Positions 43,161-51,933 of a stretch of DNA of 64,000 nt are shown here, in pieces. The first letter of the stretch is position 1. Each line of letters begins with the position of its first letter. Source of the stretch: Mesorhizobium sp. M00.F.Ca.ET.216.01.1.1 (lineage in GTDB: Bacteria > Pseudomonadota > Alphaproteobacteria > Rhizobiales > Rhizobiaceae); assembly GCF_004010325.2 (NCBI RefSeq), contig NZ_SADR02000002.1, positions 310,001-374,000 on the forward strand, read 5' to 3'. The translations under genes and the position numbers were made by a program. Under the pieces are notes generated by a model. It was not told the origin of the DNA. It did no database searches and worked only from the letters and a program-made list of their open reading frames with translations.

Positions 43161-44315
43161 GTGGCCCGCGTGGAAATGAAGGCGGTGGCGGAGATGGCCC
43201 CCGCAGCGCAAACCCTAACGCCGCCGAAGCGATTCGTGCTGGCGCTGAGCCGGTCCTGGGCCTGGGCTTTCCTCGCCCTGATGATCGTCTTCTTCGTCGT
43301 GACAGTACCGATCGTCAGCTTTGGCGCCGTCAATTTCCTCACCGTGCGCAACTCGCAGAACATCCTCGTCGCCATCACACCGATACTTTTGCTCGGCCTC
43401 GGCCAGACCTTCGTCATCATCGCCGCCGGCATCGACCTCTCCGTCGGTTGGGTCATGAGTCTCGCCTCGGTGTTGTCGGCGCTGGCGATCCGCGCTGTCT
43501 TCAATGCCGGACTGCCGCTTTTTCCCTCGGTCGTCGTCGGATTCCTCGCCGCGGTGGCTGGCGCCGGTGTCGTCGGTTTCGTCAATGGCGTCATCATCGC
43601 CAAGCTGAAAGTGCCGGCCTTCATCGTGACGCTGGGGAGCTCGTTCATCGTGCGTGGCGTCGCGTTGTTGATGTCCGAGAACACGACGGTGATCGGCCTG
43701 CCTCCAGGAATTCGCGCCTATGGCAATGACGCTCTCGTCTATTTCATACGCGGCGAGGCCGGCGGCCTCCATTTCCTCGCAGCGCCGGAGGTAAGCGGCG
43801 AGCTGCTCCGTCGCATGGACCGCATCCTTCCTTATCCCGTGGTGCTCACCGCCATCATTGTCGCGATCGCGATCTTCGTTTTGCGAAAGACCCAGTTCGG
43901 CCGGCACACCTACGCCATCGGCGGCAATGTCGAGGCGGCCATCCGCACCGGCATCCCGGTCGACCGCCATATCATCTCGCTCTACATCCTCTCCTCCGCA
44001 ACGGCCGGTATCGCCGGTTTCCTGTCGACACTCCGCTTCACTGCCGGCTCGGCGGTGATCGGCGATGCGTTGCTTCTCTCCTCGATTGCCGCCGTCATCA
44101 TTGGCGGCGTCAGCCTGTTCGGCGGCGCCGGAAGCGTGATGGGCACCGTCATCGGCGCTTTGATCATCGCAGTGCTAACTACCGGTCTTGTCATGCTGAA
44201 CGTCGAGGCGTTCTGGCAATTCATCGTCGTTGGCGTTGTCGTGATCGTCGCCGTTCTGATCGACCAGTCGCGAGACCTGATTATCGGCCGGGCGACACGA
44301 GGGCCGCCGACGTGA
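43161..44315 (+). CDS. ABC transporter permease (RbsC/FrcC type)
   Basis: Membrane subunit of 384 residues with about 10 helices, longer than usual because of a loop of about 50 residues after the fifth helix (residues 180-220, GNDALVYFIRGEAGG). The signature AAGIDLSVGWVMSLAS is near residue 95 and AAVIIGGVSLFGGAGS near residue 315. GTG start at 43161; ATGs follow five and eleven codons later. It overlaps the ATPase start (GTGA). Confidence 0.9.
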   Translation: MARVEMKAVAEMAPAAQTLTPPKRFVLALSRSWAWAFLALMIVFFVVTVPIVSFGAVNFLTVRNSQNILVAITPILLLGLGQTFVIIAAGIDLSVGWVMSLASVLSALAIRAVFNAGLPLFPSVVVGFLAAVAGAGVVGFVNGVIIAKLKVPAFIVTLGSSFIVRGVALLMSENTTVIGLPPGIRAYGNDALVYFIRGEAGGLHFLAAPEVSGELLRRMDRILPYPVVLTAIIVAIAIFVLRKTQFGRHTYAIGGNVEAAIRTGIPVDRHIISLYILSSATAGIAGFLSTLRFTAGSAVIGDALLLSSIAAVIIGGVSLFGGAGSVMGTVIGALIIAVLTTGLVMLNVEAFWQFIVVGVVVIVAVLIDQSRDLIIGRATRGPPT

Positions 44316-45076
44316 CGGAGCCTGTCCTTTCGATCAGGAAGCTGACTAAGCGCTTCGGCGGCCTTGTGGCCGTCGACGACGTAAGCTGGGATGTCTACCC
44401 TGGCGAGGTCGTTGCTCTGCTCGGCGACAACGGCGCCGGCAAGTCGACCCTTATCAAGTGCGTGTCGGGCGTTTATCAGCCGGACGAAGGCGAGATCTGC
44501 TTCGAGGGCCGGCTCAGCCATTTTGCCCGCCCGATGGATGCGCGCCGGCAAGGCATCGAGACGATCTATCAGGACTTGGCGCTCGCCAACAATCTCGATG
44601 TCAGCGCCAATATCTTCCTTGGGCGCGAAGCGAAGAAGCGCTACCTCGCCGGCCTCATCCGGACGCTCGACGAGCAGATGATGCTTCGGGAGTCCCGGGC
44701 GGCGCTGGAGTCGCTCGCGATCCAATTCCCGAGCCTCACGCAGCCGATCGAGAGCCTGTCCGGCGGACAACGTCAGGCCGTCGCAATCGCTCGCGCCGTC
44801 TATTGGGACGCCCGGTTGATGATCATGGACGAGCCGACCAACAATCTCGGCGTTCCCGAGCAGCACAAGGTCCTGGAGCTCATCAGGAAGCTGCGGGACC
44901 AGGGGGTCCCCGTCATCCTGATCACGCACACGCTGCCCGATGTTTTCGCGGTCTCAGACCGCCTCATGGTGATGCGCAGGGGGCACAAAGTGACGGAGAA
45001 GCGGACGACGGAGACGCATACTGAGGAACTTGTGCAATACATGGTGGGCGCCCTGGACGATACGCGCGTACAATAG
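44312..45076 (+). CDS. ABC transporter ATP-binding protein, single domain (FrcA type)
   Basis: ATPase of 254 residues with one nucleotide-binding domain. Walker A GDNGAGKS is at 38-45, signature LSGGQRQ near 150 and Walker B LMIMDEP near 170. Ribose-type importers normally have a two-domain ATPase; single-domain versions that dimerise are known from FrcA. GTG start overlapping the permease stop. Confidence 0.92.
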   Translation: MTEPVLSIRKLTKRFGGLVAVDDVSWDVYPGEVVALLGDNGAGKSTLIKCVSGVYQPDEGEICFEGRLSHFARPMDARRQGIETIYQDLALANNLDVSANIFLGREAKKRYLAGLIRTLDEQMMLRESRAALESLAIQFPSLTQPIESLSGGQRQAVAIARAVYWDARLMIMDEPTNNLGVPEQHKVLELIRKLRDQGVPVILITHTLPDVFAVSDRLMVMRRGHKVTEKRTTETHTEELVQYMVGALDDTRVQ

Positions 45077-45579
45077 ATGGCGGCGCTCGATGTACTGGAA
45101 GAGATGACACCGAAGAGTGACACGAACACAACGCGCCCCAGCGGGGGAAGCGCTCAAGCACGGCCATCAGTGCGAACGATACGTCTTCGTCGCGGATAGG
45201 AAGCGGTTCGTTGCGAACAACGGTGCGCTCCTGGCCGCTGCCGCCACCGCGGGGACCGACAATCTCGTACTGACCCGACCGGGGCGTATTCGTCACACCG
45301 TGGAGCCCGCATCCACTTCAACTGAAGCAGCCAAGATGTTAAAATGGTATGCAGCGCACCTCGGTGCACCTACGGGAGATGTGGGTTGTGACGACCCACG
45401 AGTTGCCCCGCAGTATTGATGCTTTGGCGGTCCAAGTGGCCCCCTGCGCCGTTCGTACCCCCCTTTCAAACGTTGCCGTCTGCGACGGAGCGCTCGCGCG
45501 CTTCGTAAGCGGTCAAACGCGTGCGAGCGGTTCTGGCACCGGCCGCCCGACGGGCTGGAGCGGAAAAGGGAGGAATAAG
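45077..45579. other. Intergenic stretch, possible remnant
   Basis: No intact gene. A plus-strand frame at about 45,155-45,240 reads RYVFVADRKRFVANNGALL, which resembles the DRxRFVxxxGALR region of Sfp-type phosphopantetheinyl transferases, then loses similarity. Ribosome binding site GGGAGG at 45569-45574 serves the next gene. Its promoter should lie here but is not obvious. Confidence 0.3.
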
Positions 45580-46836
45580 ATGGTCAGAAGATTTCTTTTC
45601 TCCGTGGTCTTCGCGCTGTCGTCGCTGATGGCGACGCACGCGTGGGCCGACATAACCGTGCTCGTTCCCTCGGGAAGCGAGGGCGACGGCCTGAGAGCCG
45701 CTGCCGCCGACTATGCCAAGCTGAAGGGCACCAAAGTCGAGATCGTCCAGGCTCCCTACAGCAACGTCTTCGAACAGGCGGCCAATGCCGGCCAGACAAA
45801 ATCGGGCGCCTTCGACATCGTTCTGATGGACGATCCGTGGATTCCGTTCTTCGCGGAAAACGGGCATCTTGAGGATCTGACGCCCTATTTCAAGAAGGCC
45901 GGGCTCGAAGGACCGGACAGCGACTTCCTGTCGAAATCCCTGGCGGTCTGCCGCAATCCTTACAACAAGGGGCCCTACGTGTGCCTGCCCTATGTGGGAA
46001 ACGCGCAGATGTTCTTCTATGACGCCGCCAAGTTCAAGGAAGCAGGCGTTGAGGCACCGAAGACGTGGGACGACGTGCTGAAGGCAGCCAAGGCGCTCTC
46101 CGAAAAAGGCGGCGGCCGCTATTTCGGCTACGTTTTCCGGGGCGGCCAGGGCAACCCCGTCGTCGCCGACTTCATGCCGATCTTCTGGTCCTATGGCGCC
46201 GACATGTTCAACGCTGACCGGACAAAAGTGACGATCGACACGCCCGAAGGTGCGGCCGCGATGAAGACCTTCATGGCCCTGCGCGACGTCTCGCCGAAGG
46301 GTGTCGAGAGCTACAACGCCAATGAGGTCGGCCAGGCGCTGGCGGCGGGCACCGCAGCCTCGTCGATCAACTGGCCGAACTGGGTCGCGACCTTCGAAGA
46401 TCCCAGCCAGTCGAAGATGGTCGGCAAGATCTCTTACTCGCCGATCCCGGCGGGCACCAAACCGGGCAGCTCGGAAATCGGCCACTGGACGATGGGCATC
46501 ATGGCCGCTGCGAAGAACAAGCAGGAGGCCTTCGACTTCATGCTGTGGGCGACCTCACCGGAACAGATGAAAATCTCGGCCCAGCGCGGCAACCCGCCGG
46601 TGCGCAAGTCGATCTTCACTGATCCCAGCCTGACCGGCCAGGAAAAATTCCGGCATTATCCAGTGCTCATGCAAGCGATCGAAGCCTCGACGCCGCGTCC
46701 GCGTCATCCGAAATGGCCCGAGATCGAGAACGCGTTCGGGATCGAGCTTTCCAAAGCTGTAGCTGGCACCGAAACGCCGGAGGAGGCGCTGAAGAGATCC
46801 CAGGCTGCGGTCGAAGAGATAACCGGCATCAAGTAG
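45580..46836 (+). CDS. Family-1 extracellular solute-binding protein
   Basis: Periplasmic binding protein of 418 residues with a Sec signal peptide (cleavage after THAWA, residue 23). The body has the MalE/UgpB-type lobes (GAFDIVLMDDPWIPFFAENG; SINWPNWVATFEDP). A Cys pair (about residues 122 and 133) may form a disulphide. The ATG at 45580 follows GGGAGGAATAAG. It heads an operon of two permeases, an ATPase, a SUMF1-like exported protein and an exported propeller. Confidence 0.92.
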   Translation: MVRRFLFSVVFALSSLMATHAWADITVLVPSGSEGDGLRAAAADYAKLKGTKVEIVQAPYSNVFEQAANAGQTKSGAFDIVLMDDPWIPFFAENGHLEDLTPYFKKAGLEGPDSDFLSKSLAVCRNPYNKGPYVCLPYVGNAQMFFYDAAKFKEAGVEAPKTWDDVLKAAKALSEKGGGRYFGYVFRGGQGNPVVADFMPIFWSYGADMFNADRTKVTIDTPEGAAAMKTFMALRDVSPKGVESYNANEVGQALAAGTAASSINWPNWVATFEDPSQSKMVGKISYSPIPAGTKPGSSEIGHWTMGIMAAAKNKQEAFDFMLWATSPEQMKISAQRGNPPVRKSIFTDPSLTGQEKFRHYPVLMQAIEASTPRPRHPKWPEIENAFGIELSKAVAGTETPEEALKRSQAAVEEITGIK

Positions 46837-46858
46837 CTGGCCGCATATGGTGAATTGA

Positions 46859-46890
46859 AGTGGAGCGGTATCCGGTGATGCTGCTCCATT
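46859..46890 (+). terminator. Stem-loop after the binding-protein gene
   Basis: AGTGGAGC (46859-46866) pairs with GCTCCATT (46883-46890, one G-U) over a 16-base loop, followed by TT. This is the most terminator-like of the stem-loops between binding-protein and permease genes. Confidence 0.45.
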
Positions 46891-46991
46891 TTGCCGGATC
46901 AGCTCTCCGGGCAAGCACGAGCGCGTACGCGCCGGTTTGGATCTCGGGTTCGCCATGCTATGATTGATTGATATGACGGATAGAACTTCCG

Positions 46992-47897
46992 ATGACCGTC
47001 TCTATCGGTGCGAAGTTCGAAAATTCGTTCGAGCGGTGGTTTGAGCGCCACCTCCGGGTATTGATGCTTGCGCCAGCTATGCTCGTGCTCCTGGCGCTCA
47101 CGATATTCCCGTCGATCTACATGATCATTGCGGCGGCAACGCGGATCAGCCCGAATCCAGACCTGCCCTGGCAATTTGCCGGCGCTGACAATTTTCTGCG
47201 GCTTCTCACCGACGAGCAGTTTCACGTCGGCTTGTGGAACACGCTGGTGTTCACCGTCTTCGCTGTCGGCACCGAGTTCCTTTTTGGCCTCGGCCTCGCC
47301 TTGCTGCTCGACCGATACATCCGGCGCTTGAATTTCCTGAAAACGATCCTGATGCTGCCGATGATGCTGCCGCCGGTTGCGGTCGCGATCACCTGGAAGC
47401 TCATCTACGAGCCGCAATTCGGCGTGCTCAACGAGATCATGTTCCGGCTCGGCCTGCCCCTCCAAGCTTGGGCCGGCGACGTCCGACTGGCTATGTTCTC
47501 CGTGATCGTCGCCGACGTTTGGCAATGGACGCCGTTCATGTTCCTGCTGATGCTTGCCGGGCTCGCCAGCCTGCCGGACGAGCCGTACGAGGCGGCGGCG
47601 ATTGACGGCGCCTCCGCCTGGCGGCAGTTCTGGGATCTGACGCTGCCGTTCCTGAAGCCGGTCATCGCCATCGCGCTGCTGTTACGCATCATGGACGCGC
47701 TGCGGCTCTTTGACCTCGTCTTCATCTTGACCGGCGGCGGCCCCGCCGACCGGACCAAGACGCTCAGTCTCTATATTTACCAAGTGGCGTACCGCTTCGC
47801 CGACCCCAGCTATGCGGCCGCCATCTCGCTTTTCGTGCTGTTCACGACCGTCGCGTTCAGCACCTGGTTCATCAAGCGCATGCGGCTTGCCGACTAG
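46992..47897 (+). CDS. ABC transporter permease (MalF type)
   Basis: Membrane subunit of 301 residues with six helices. The EAA loop EAAAIDGASAWRQFWDLTLP is near residues 200-219. The start has no strong ribosome binding site, in contrast to the upstream binding protein. It forms the channel with the downstream permease (7 bases apart). Confidence 0.92.
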   Translation: MTVSIGAKFENSFERWFERHLRVLMLAPAMLVLLALTIFPSIYMIIAAATRISPNPDLPWQFAGADNFLRLLTDEQFHVGLWNTLVFTVFAVGTEFLFGLGLALLLDRYIRRLNFLKTILMLPMMLPPVAVAITWKLIYEPQFGVLNEIMFRLGLPLQAWAGDVRLAMFSVIVADVWQWTPFMFLLMLAGLASLPDEPYEAAAIDGASAWRQFWDLTLPFLKPVIAIALLLRIMDALRLFDLVFILTGGGPADRTKTLSLYIYQVAYRFADPSYAAAISLFVLFTTVAFSTWFIKRMRLAD

Positions 47898-47904
47898 AGG
47901 ACCT

Positions 47905-48753
47905 ATGGCGCACCGCCGAAAGAGTATCGGAATCCAGCGCATCGCCGCCTATGCGGCGATCGCCGTAGCGCTCGTGGTCACCCTCTTCCCGGTCTACTGG
48001 ATCGCGGCCAACTCGTTCAAATACGACATCGACATCTTCTCGATACCGCCGCAATGGGTCCCCGCCAATCCGACGTCGAAGCATTACCACGCCGCCTTCG
48101 TCGAGCGGCCCTTCCTAATCTACGCATTGAACAGCCTGATCATCGCGGTCTCGACGACGCTTGTCTCGGTCGTCTTCGGCTCCCTGGCCGGCTATGCGCT
48201 CGCCCGTTTCCAGTATCCGGGCAGATGGCGCTACCAGATCTCGTTCTGGATCCTGTCGACGCGCATGATGCCACCCATCGTGACGATCATCCCGCTCTAC
48301 ATCGCCTTCAACCATCTCAGCATGCTGAACACGAAGCCTGCGGTGATCATCGCCTATACGGCGTTCAACCTGCCTTTCGCAACCTGGATGATGAAGAGCT
48401 ACTTCCAGGACCTGCCGGTCGAGCTCGAGGAGGCGGCGATGGTCGACGGCGACACGCGATGGGGCGCGTTCCTGCATGTCGCTTTGCCGCTCGCCCGTCC
48501 TGGGCTGGCGGCCACAGCCATCTTTTGCCTGATCATTTCGTGGAACGAGTTCCTGCTCGCCCTCATCCTGACCCTGACCGAACGATCGCAGACGCTACCG
48601 ATCGGCATTGCCGGGCGCGTCACGCAGTACAACACCTATTGGGGCGAAATCAGCGCCGCCGGCTTCACCGCCTGCATCCCGATCATGATCTTCGCCTTCG
48701 TCGTCCAGAAACACCTGGTTCGCGGCATCTCGTTCGGCGCGGTCAAGGGGTGA
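47905..48753 (+). CDS. ABC transporter permease (MalG type)
   Basis: Membrane subunit of 282 residues with six helices. The EAA loop EEAAMVDGDTRWGAFLHVAL lies near residues 173-192. The ATG at 47905 gives a short basic N-terminus (MAHRRKS) before helix 1. Three bases separate it from the ATPase gene. Confidence 0.92.
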   Translation: MAHRRKSIGIQRIAAYAAIAVALVVTLFPVYWIAANSFKYDIDIFSIPPQWVPANPTSKHYHAAFVERPFLIYALNSLIIAVSTTLVSVVFGSLAGYALARFQYPGRWRYQISFWILSTRMMPPIVTIIPLYIAFNHLSMLNTKPAVIIAYTAFNLPFATWMMKSYFQDLPVELEEAAMVDGDTRWGAFLHVALPLARPGLAATAIFCLIISWNEFLLALILTLTERSQTLPIGIAGRVTQYNTYWGEISAAGFTACIPIMIFAFVVQKHLVRGISFGAVKG

Positions 48754-48756
48754 GCC

Positions 48757-49821
48757 ATGGCCTCGGTCGTCTTCCAGGACGTGGTCAAGAAGTTCGGCAC
48801 CTTCACCGCGGTCAGCGACCTCAATCTTGAGGTGCGCGACAAGGAGTTTCTCGTCCTACTCGGACCTTCGGGCTGCGGCAAGACCACGACCATGCGCATG
48901 GTAGCCGGCCTCGAGGAGGTTACGGCCGGAGAGATCTTCATCGGCAGCGACCCGGTCAACGACGTGCTGCCGAAATATCGCGACGTCGCGATGGTCTTCC
49001 AGTCCTACGCGCTCTACCCCCACCTCAGCGTCGCCGATAACATCGGCTACCCCTTGAAGATCCGCAAGGTGCCGCAGGACAAGATGCGCCAGATGGTCAT
49101 GGAGGTGGCGCGCCGCGTCGAGCTCGACGGCCTGCTCGACCGGCTGCCGAAGCAACTCTCCGGCGGGCAGCGCCAGCGCGTCGCGCTGGCCCGCGCCATC
49201 ATCCGCACACCAAAGGTCTTCTTGATGGACGAGCCGCTGTCCAATCTCGACGCCAAGCTGCGGGTCCAGATGCGGGCCGAACTCAAGCACCTCCAGCACG
49301 AGCTACAGGTGACGACGATCTACGTCACCCACGACCAGATCGAGGCGATGACCCTCGCTCACCGGGTGGCGGTGATGAACAAGGGCGTGATCGAGCAGCT
49401 CGGCACGCCGAAGGAGATCTACAACGACCCGCGCACTCTTTTCGTCGCGGGCTTCATCGGTTCGCCGCCGATGAACCTGATCGACGGTGAGGTCAAGGAC
49501 GGGGTCTTCACGAGCTTCGGCGGCGTCAGGGTCGACGGCCTCGGGAGCGCGACCGTTGCGAGCGCTGTACTGGGCGTCCGCCCGGAGGACATCCACGTCC
49601 TTCCTGCCGGAAGCGAAAAGACCAATATCGTGGCCCCGATCTATTCGGTCGAACTGACCGGCGAAAGCACGCTGGTCACCCTGCGCGCCGGAGCGGCGTT
49701 GCTCACTGTTCGCGCCGACAAGAATTTTGTGGGCGACTTTGATCAGATGGTGGAGGCCGGCTTTGCGCCCGGACGGGTGTTCCTGTTTGATCGCCAGAGC
49801 CAGGACCGTGTTGACTTCTAG
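48757..49821 (+). CDS. ABC transporter ATP-binding protein (MalK/UgpC type)
   Basis: ATPase of 354 residues: Walker A GPSGCGKT at 36-43, LSGGQ at 134-138, Walker B VFLMDEP, and a C-terminal TOBE domain that is shorter than in MalK. The stop is one base before the start of the SUMF1-like gene, so the exported accessory proteins are tied to the importer. Confidence 0.92.
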   Translation: MASVVFQDVVKKFGTFTAVSDLNLEVRDKEFLVLLGPSGCGKTTTMRMVAGLEEVTAGEIFIGSDPVNDVLPKYRDVAMVFQSYALYPHLSVADNIGYPLKIRKVPQDKMRQMVMEVARRVELDGLLDRLPKQLSGGQRQRVALARAIIRTPKVFLMDEPLSNLDAKLRVQMRAELKHLQHELQVTTIYVTHDQIEAMTLAHRVAVMNKGVIEQLGTPKEIYNDPRTLFVAGFIGSPPMNLIDGEVKDGVFTSFGGVRVDGLGSATVASAVLGVRPEDIHVLPAGSEKTNIVAPIYSVELTGESTLVTLRAGAALLTVRADKNFVGDFDQMVEAGFAPGRVFLFDRQSQDRVDF

Positions 49822-49822
49822 G

Positions 49823-50575
49823 ATGCTCCTCGCCGTCGCGGCACTCCTGTGTACCGGAGGCGCCGCGGCAGGCGAGGATGTCATTGCGGACAATCCGCTT
49901 GTCGAAATATCGGGAGGCCCGTTCGTCTTCGGCAACGACACGGGCGATGAAAACGAGCGGCCGCGACATGTCGTCGAAGGCCAGGCCTTCGCCATGAACC
50001 AGACCGAGATCACCAACGCGCAATACCGCCGCTTCGTCGCGGCGACGGGACATCGCGCCGCTTTCTACGACCGGCATCCGGCCCTCGGCCTGCCTGACCA
50101 CCCGGTCGTCGGCGTCAGCTTTGCCGATGCAGAGGCGTTCTGCGCCCATTATGGCCTGAAGTTGCCGTCCGAGCAGGAATACGAACGCGCGGCGCGCGGG
50201 CCGCAGGGAGCACACTTCCCCTGGGGTGATGCGCCGGTCGACGCGACACGCGCCAATTTTGGACGCGGCGCCTGCTGCGACGAGGACGCCAGCGACGGTC
50301 ATGACATGACCGCACCCGCCCGGTCGTTCCCACTTGGGGCGAGCAGGGAGGGCCTGCTCAACCTCGTCGGCAACGTGTGGGAATGGACCCGCGACTTTTA
50401 TGCACCCTACGGCGGCCAAGCGCTGCCCGAAATCGCCGGAAAGTATCGGGTGCTTCGCGGTGGCGCGTGGAACAGCGACCCCACCCGCCTGAGCACGACC
50501 CGCCGGCTTGCCTATGACCCTGATTTTCGCTTCGCCGCCAACGGAGGCTTTCGATGCGTACGCTCACCGGATTGA
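49823..50575 (+). CDS. Exported SUMF1/FGE-sulfatase-domain protein lacking the FGE cysteines
   Basis: A 250-residue protein with a short signal peptide (cleavage near residue 17). It has a formylglycine-generating-enzyme-like domain: EISGGPFVFGND, MNQTEITNAQYRRFV, LPSEQEYERAARG, NVWEWTRDFY and RVLRGGAWNSD through NGGFRC. True FGEs carry two active-site Cys in the region after RGG-W; here that stretch is NSDPTRLSTTRR without Cys. It is therefore probably not a sulfatase activator but a structural or non-sulfatase relative such as NirV or PvdO. One base after the ATPase, overlapping the propeller gene by 22 bases. Confidence 0.82.
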   Translation: MLLAVAALLCTGGAAAGEDVIADNPLVEISGGPFVFGNDTGDENERPRHVVEGQAFAMNQTEITNAQYRRFVAATGHRAAFYDRHPALGLPDHPVVGVSFADAEAFCAHYGLKLPSEQEYERAARGPQGAHFPWGDAPVDATRANFGRGACCDEDASDGHDMTAPARSFPLGASREGLLNLVGNVWEWTRDFYAPYGGQALPEIAGKYRVLRGGAWNSDPTRLSTTRRLAYDPDFRFAANGGFRCVRSPD

Positions 50576-51573
50576 TTGCCCTTTCGCTCATGGCGATCGC
50601 AACACAAGGGTCAGCGGAGCCGAAGGCAGCGTCGGGATACGAAGTCGAAATCGTGCGAAAGCCGGGGGCGATCTTTGCCGGCCTTGTACGCGACGGCGAT
50701 GCGCTTCTGGTGACCGACCTCGCCGACGGCCGCCTCTACAGGCGCTCCCCAGACGGCCGTTTCACCGCTTTCGGGCCGGTCCTGCCGCATGGCACCGACG
50801 TCATGGGCGACCCGACCGGGCCCTATCGAGTCGAGCGCCATGGCAACGGCTATCTCGTCGCCCAGGGCTGGACGCCGGCGGACCATGACGAGGACTCCAA
50901 CGACCACGCAATGCTCGAGGTCGACGAGGGCGCCGTCACGAGGGTCGTCAGCAACGACTTCTGGAACCCGTACGACTTCGCCTTGTCGGGCGACACGCTC
51001 TATGTCGTCGACGCCGCGCGGAACTCCGTCGAACGCCTTCTGGCCGACGGGAGCGACCGGACGCAGCTTTTCGCCTTTGCCCGGCTGAGCACCAGCGGCC
51101 AGGCCCTAACGGCCCTGTCGCCGACCGAGTTCGGCGACAAGCAAAAATACGACTTCGACGCGGTTCCGACCGGCATCGCCGTGCACGGCGGCCGGCTTTA
51201 CGTTTCCCTGTTCGGCGGATTTCCCTTCGTTGCCGGCAGCGGCCGTATCGTCTCGCTGCCGCAGGCCGGCCAAACAAGCAGCGCCCGCATCGAGGCCGTC
51301 GGCTTAAATGCTCCGGTCGATGTCGTCTTCGATACGAAGGGCGGGATGCTGGTCCTAGAGCACGGCACTTTCGATCAGTCGGATGGCTGGGCTTCTGGCA
51401 GCGGCAGGCTTCTCGGGTTAGACCTCGTCTCAGGAAAAAGGCAGGTGCTTCTCGATGGGCTGACCCGACCGGTCGACGTGCTCCCCTTCGACAATGTCGC
51501 TATCGTCGTCTCGCAACTGGACGGGAAGCTCGTCTTTCTCAAACAGGCAGGGCCTGCCCAGCCGCACCCCTAA
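50554..51573 (+). CDS. Exported beta-propeller protein (ScyD/ScyE- or SMP-30-like)
   Basis: A 339-residue protein with a signal peptide (cleavage near residue 21, after TQGSA). Repeated beta-propeller blades follow (RDGDALLVTDLADGRLYRR; NPYDFALSGDTLYVVD; GGRLYVSLFGG; GMLVLEHGTF). The overall pattern fits ScyD/ScyE-family and related six-bladed propellers that bind or hydrolyse small ligands. The start lies 22 bases inside the SUMF1-like gene, so the two are co-translated and may work together in the periplasm on the compound destined for the importer. Confidence 0.78.
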   Translation: MRTLTGLIALSLMAIATQGSAEPKAASGYEVEIVRKPGAIFAGLVRDGDALLVTDLADGRLYRRSPDGRFTAFGPVLPHGTDVMGDPTGPYRVERHGNGYLVAQGWTPADHDEDSNDHAMLEVDEGAVTRVVSNDFWNPYDFALSGDTLYVVDAARNSVERLLADGSDRTQLFAFARLSTSGQALTALSPTEFGDKQKYDFDAVPTGIAVHGGRLYVSLFGGFPFVAGSGRIVSLPQAGQTSSARIEAVGLNAPVDVVFDTKGGMLVLEHGTFDQSDGWASGSGRLLGLDLVSGKRQVLLDGLTRPVDVLPFDNVAIVVSQLDGKLVFLKQAGPAQPHP

Positions 51574-51656
51574 ATATCTGTTATCGATGGCGTCGCCGGC
51601 GCTATAGGAAGGCGCACCGGCGCCGGCGCGCTTGCCGCCATCGACTCTCAGATATT
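51573..51656. repeat. Large imperfect palindrome
   Basis: Three blocks of the left arm (51573-51580, 51584-51592, 51594-51602) are exact complements of three blocks of the right arm (51649-51656, 51636-51644, 51620-51628), around a 17-base loop. It begins at the stop codon of the propeller gene. It may be the operon terminator or a mobile palindromic repeat. The rest of the gap to 51,933 has open frames on both strands but no recognised gene. Confidence 0.65.
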
Positions 51657-51933
51657 CCTCGCGGATTGGCCGGCCTTCCTTTGCCGTTCGCCATAGGCCT
51701 GAGCAACACCAAGACAGGTCGCTTCACGCGCAACAACGGAGGAGATATCGGAGATTTTGATACCTGTGTAATGCTCATCGAGCCCTACCAGGCAGGAGGC
51801 GATGTCGCCATGATCATGCTGTGGGATCGACGCGGTCTTTATCCCGAGCATGACCAATAGTCAGTCCGCGACGGTTAGACTGAATGTCATGGACACGCCT
51901 GCTTCCCTTTCCGGGGACCGCAGATCATTCAGC

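Noticed and set aside
42098..45076. Assignment as the fructose importer frcBCA
   Set aside because: Gene order and single-domain ATPase agree, but the ligand cannot be read from sequence and the kinase gene frcK is absent.
49823..50575. SUMF1-like gene as a true formylglycine-generating enzyme
   Set aside because: The active-site Cys pair is absent and no sulfatase gene is seen in the window.
51648..51860. Open frames on both strands between the palindrome and the LacI gene
   Set aside because: Neither product resembles a known family or has a ribosome binding site.
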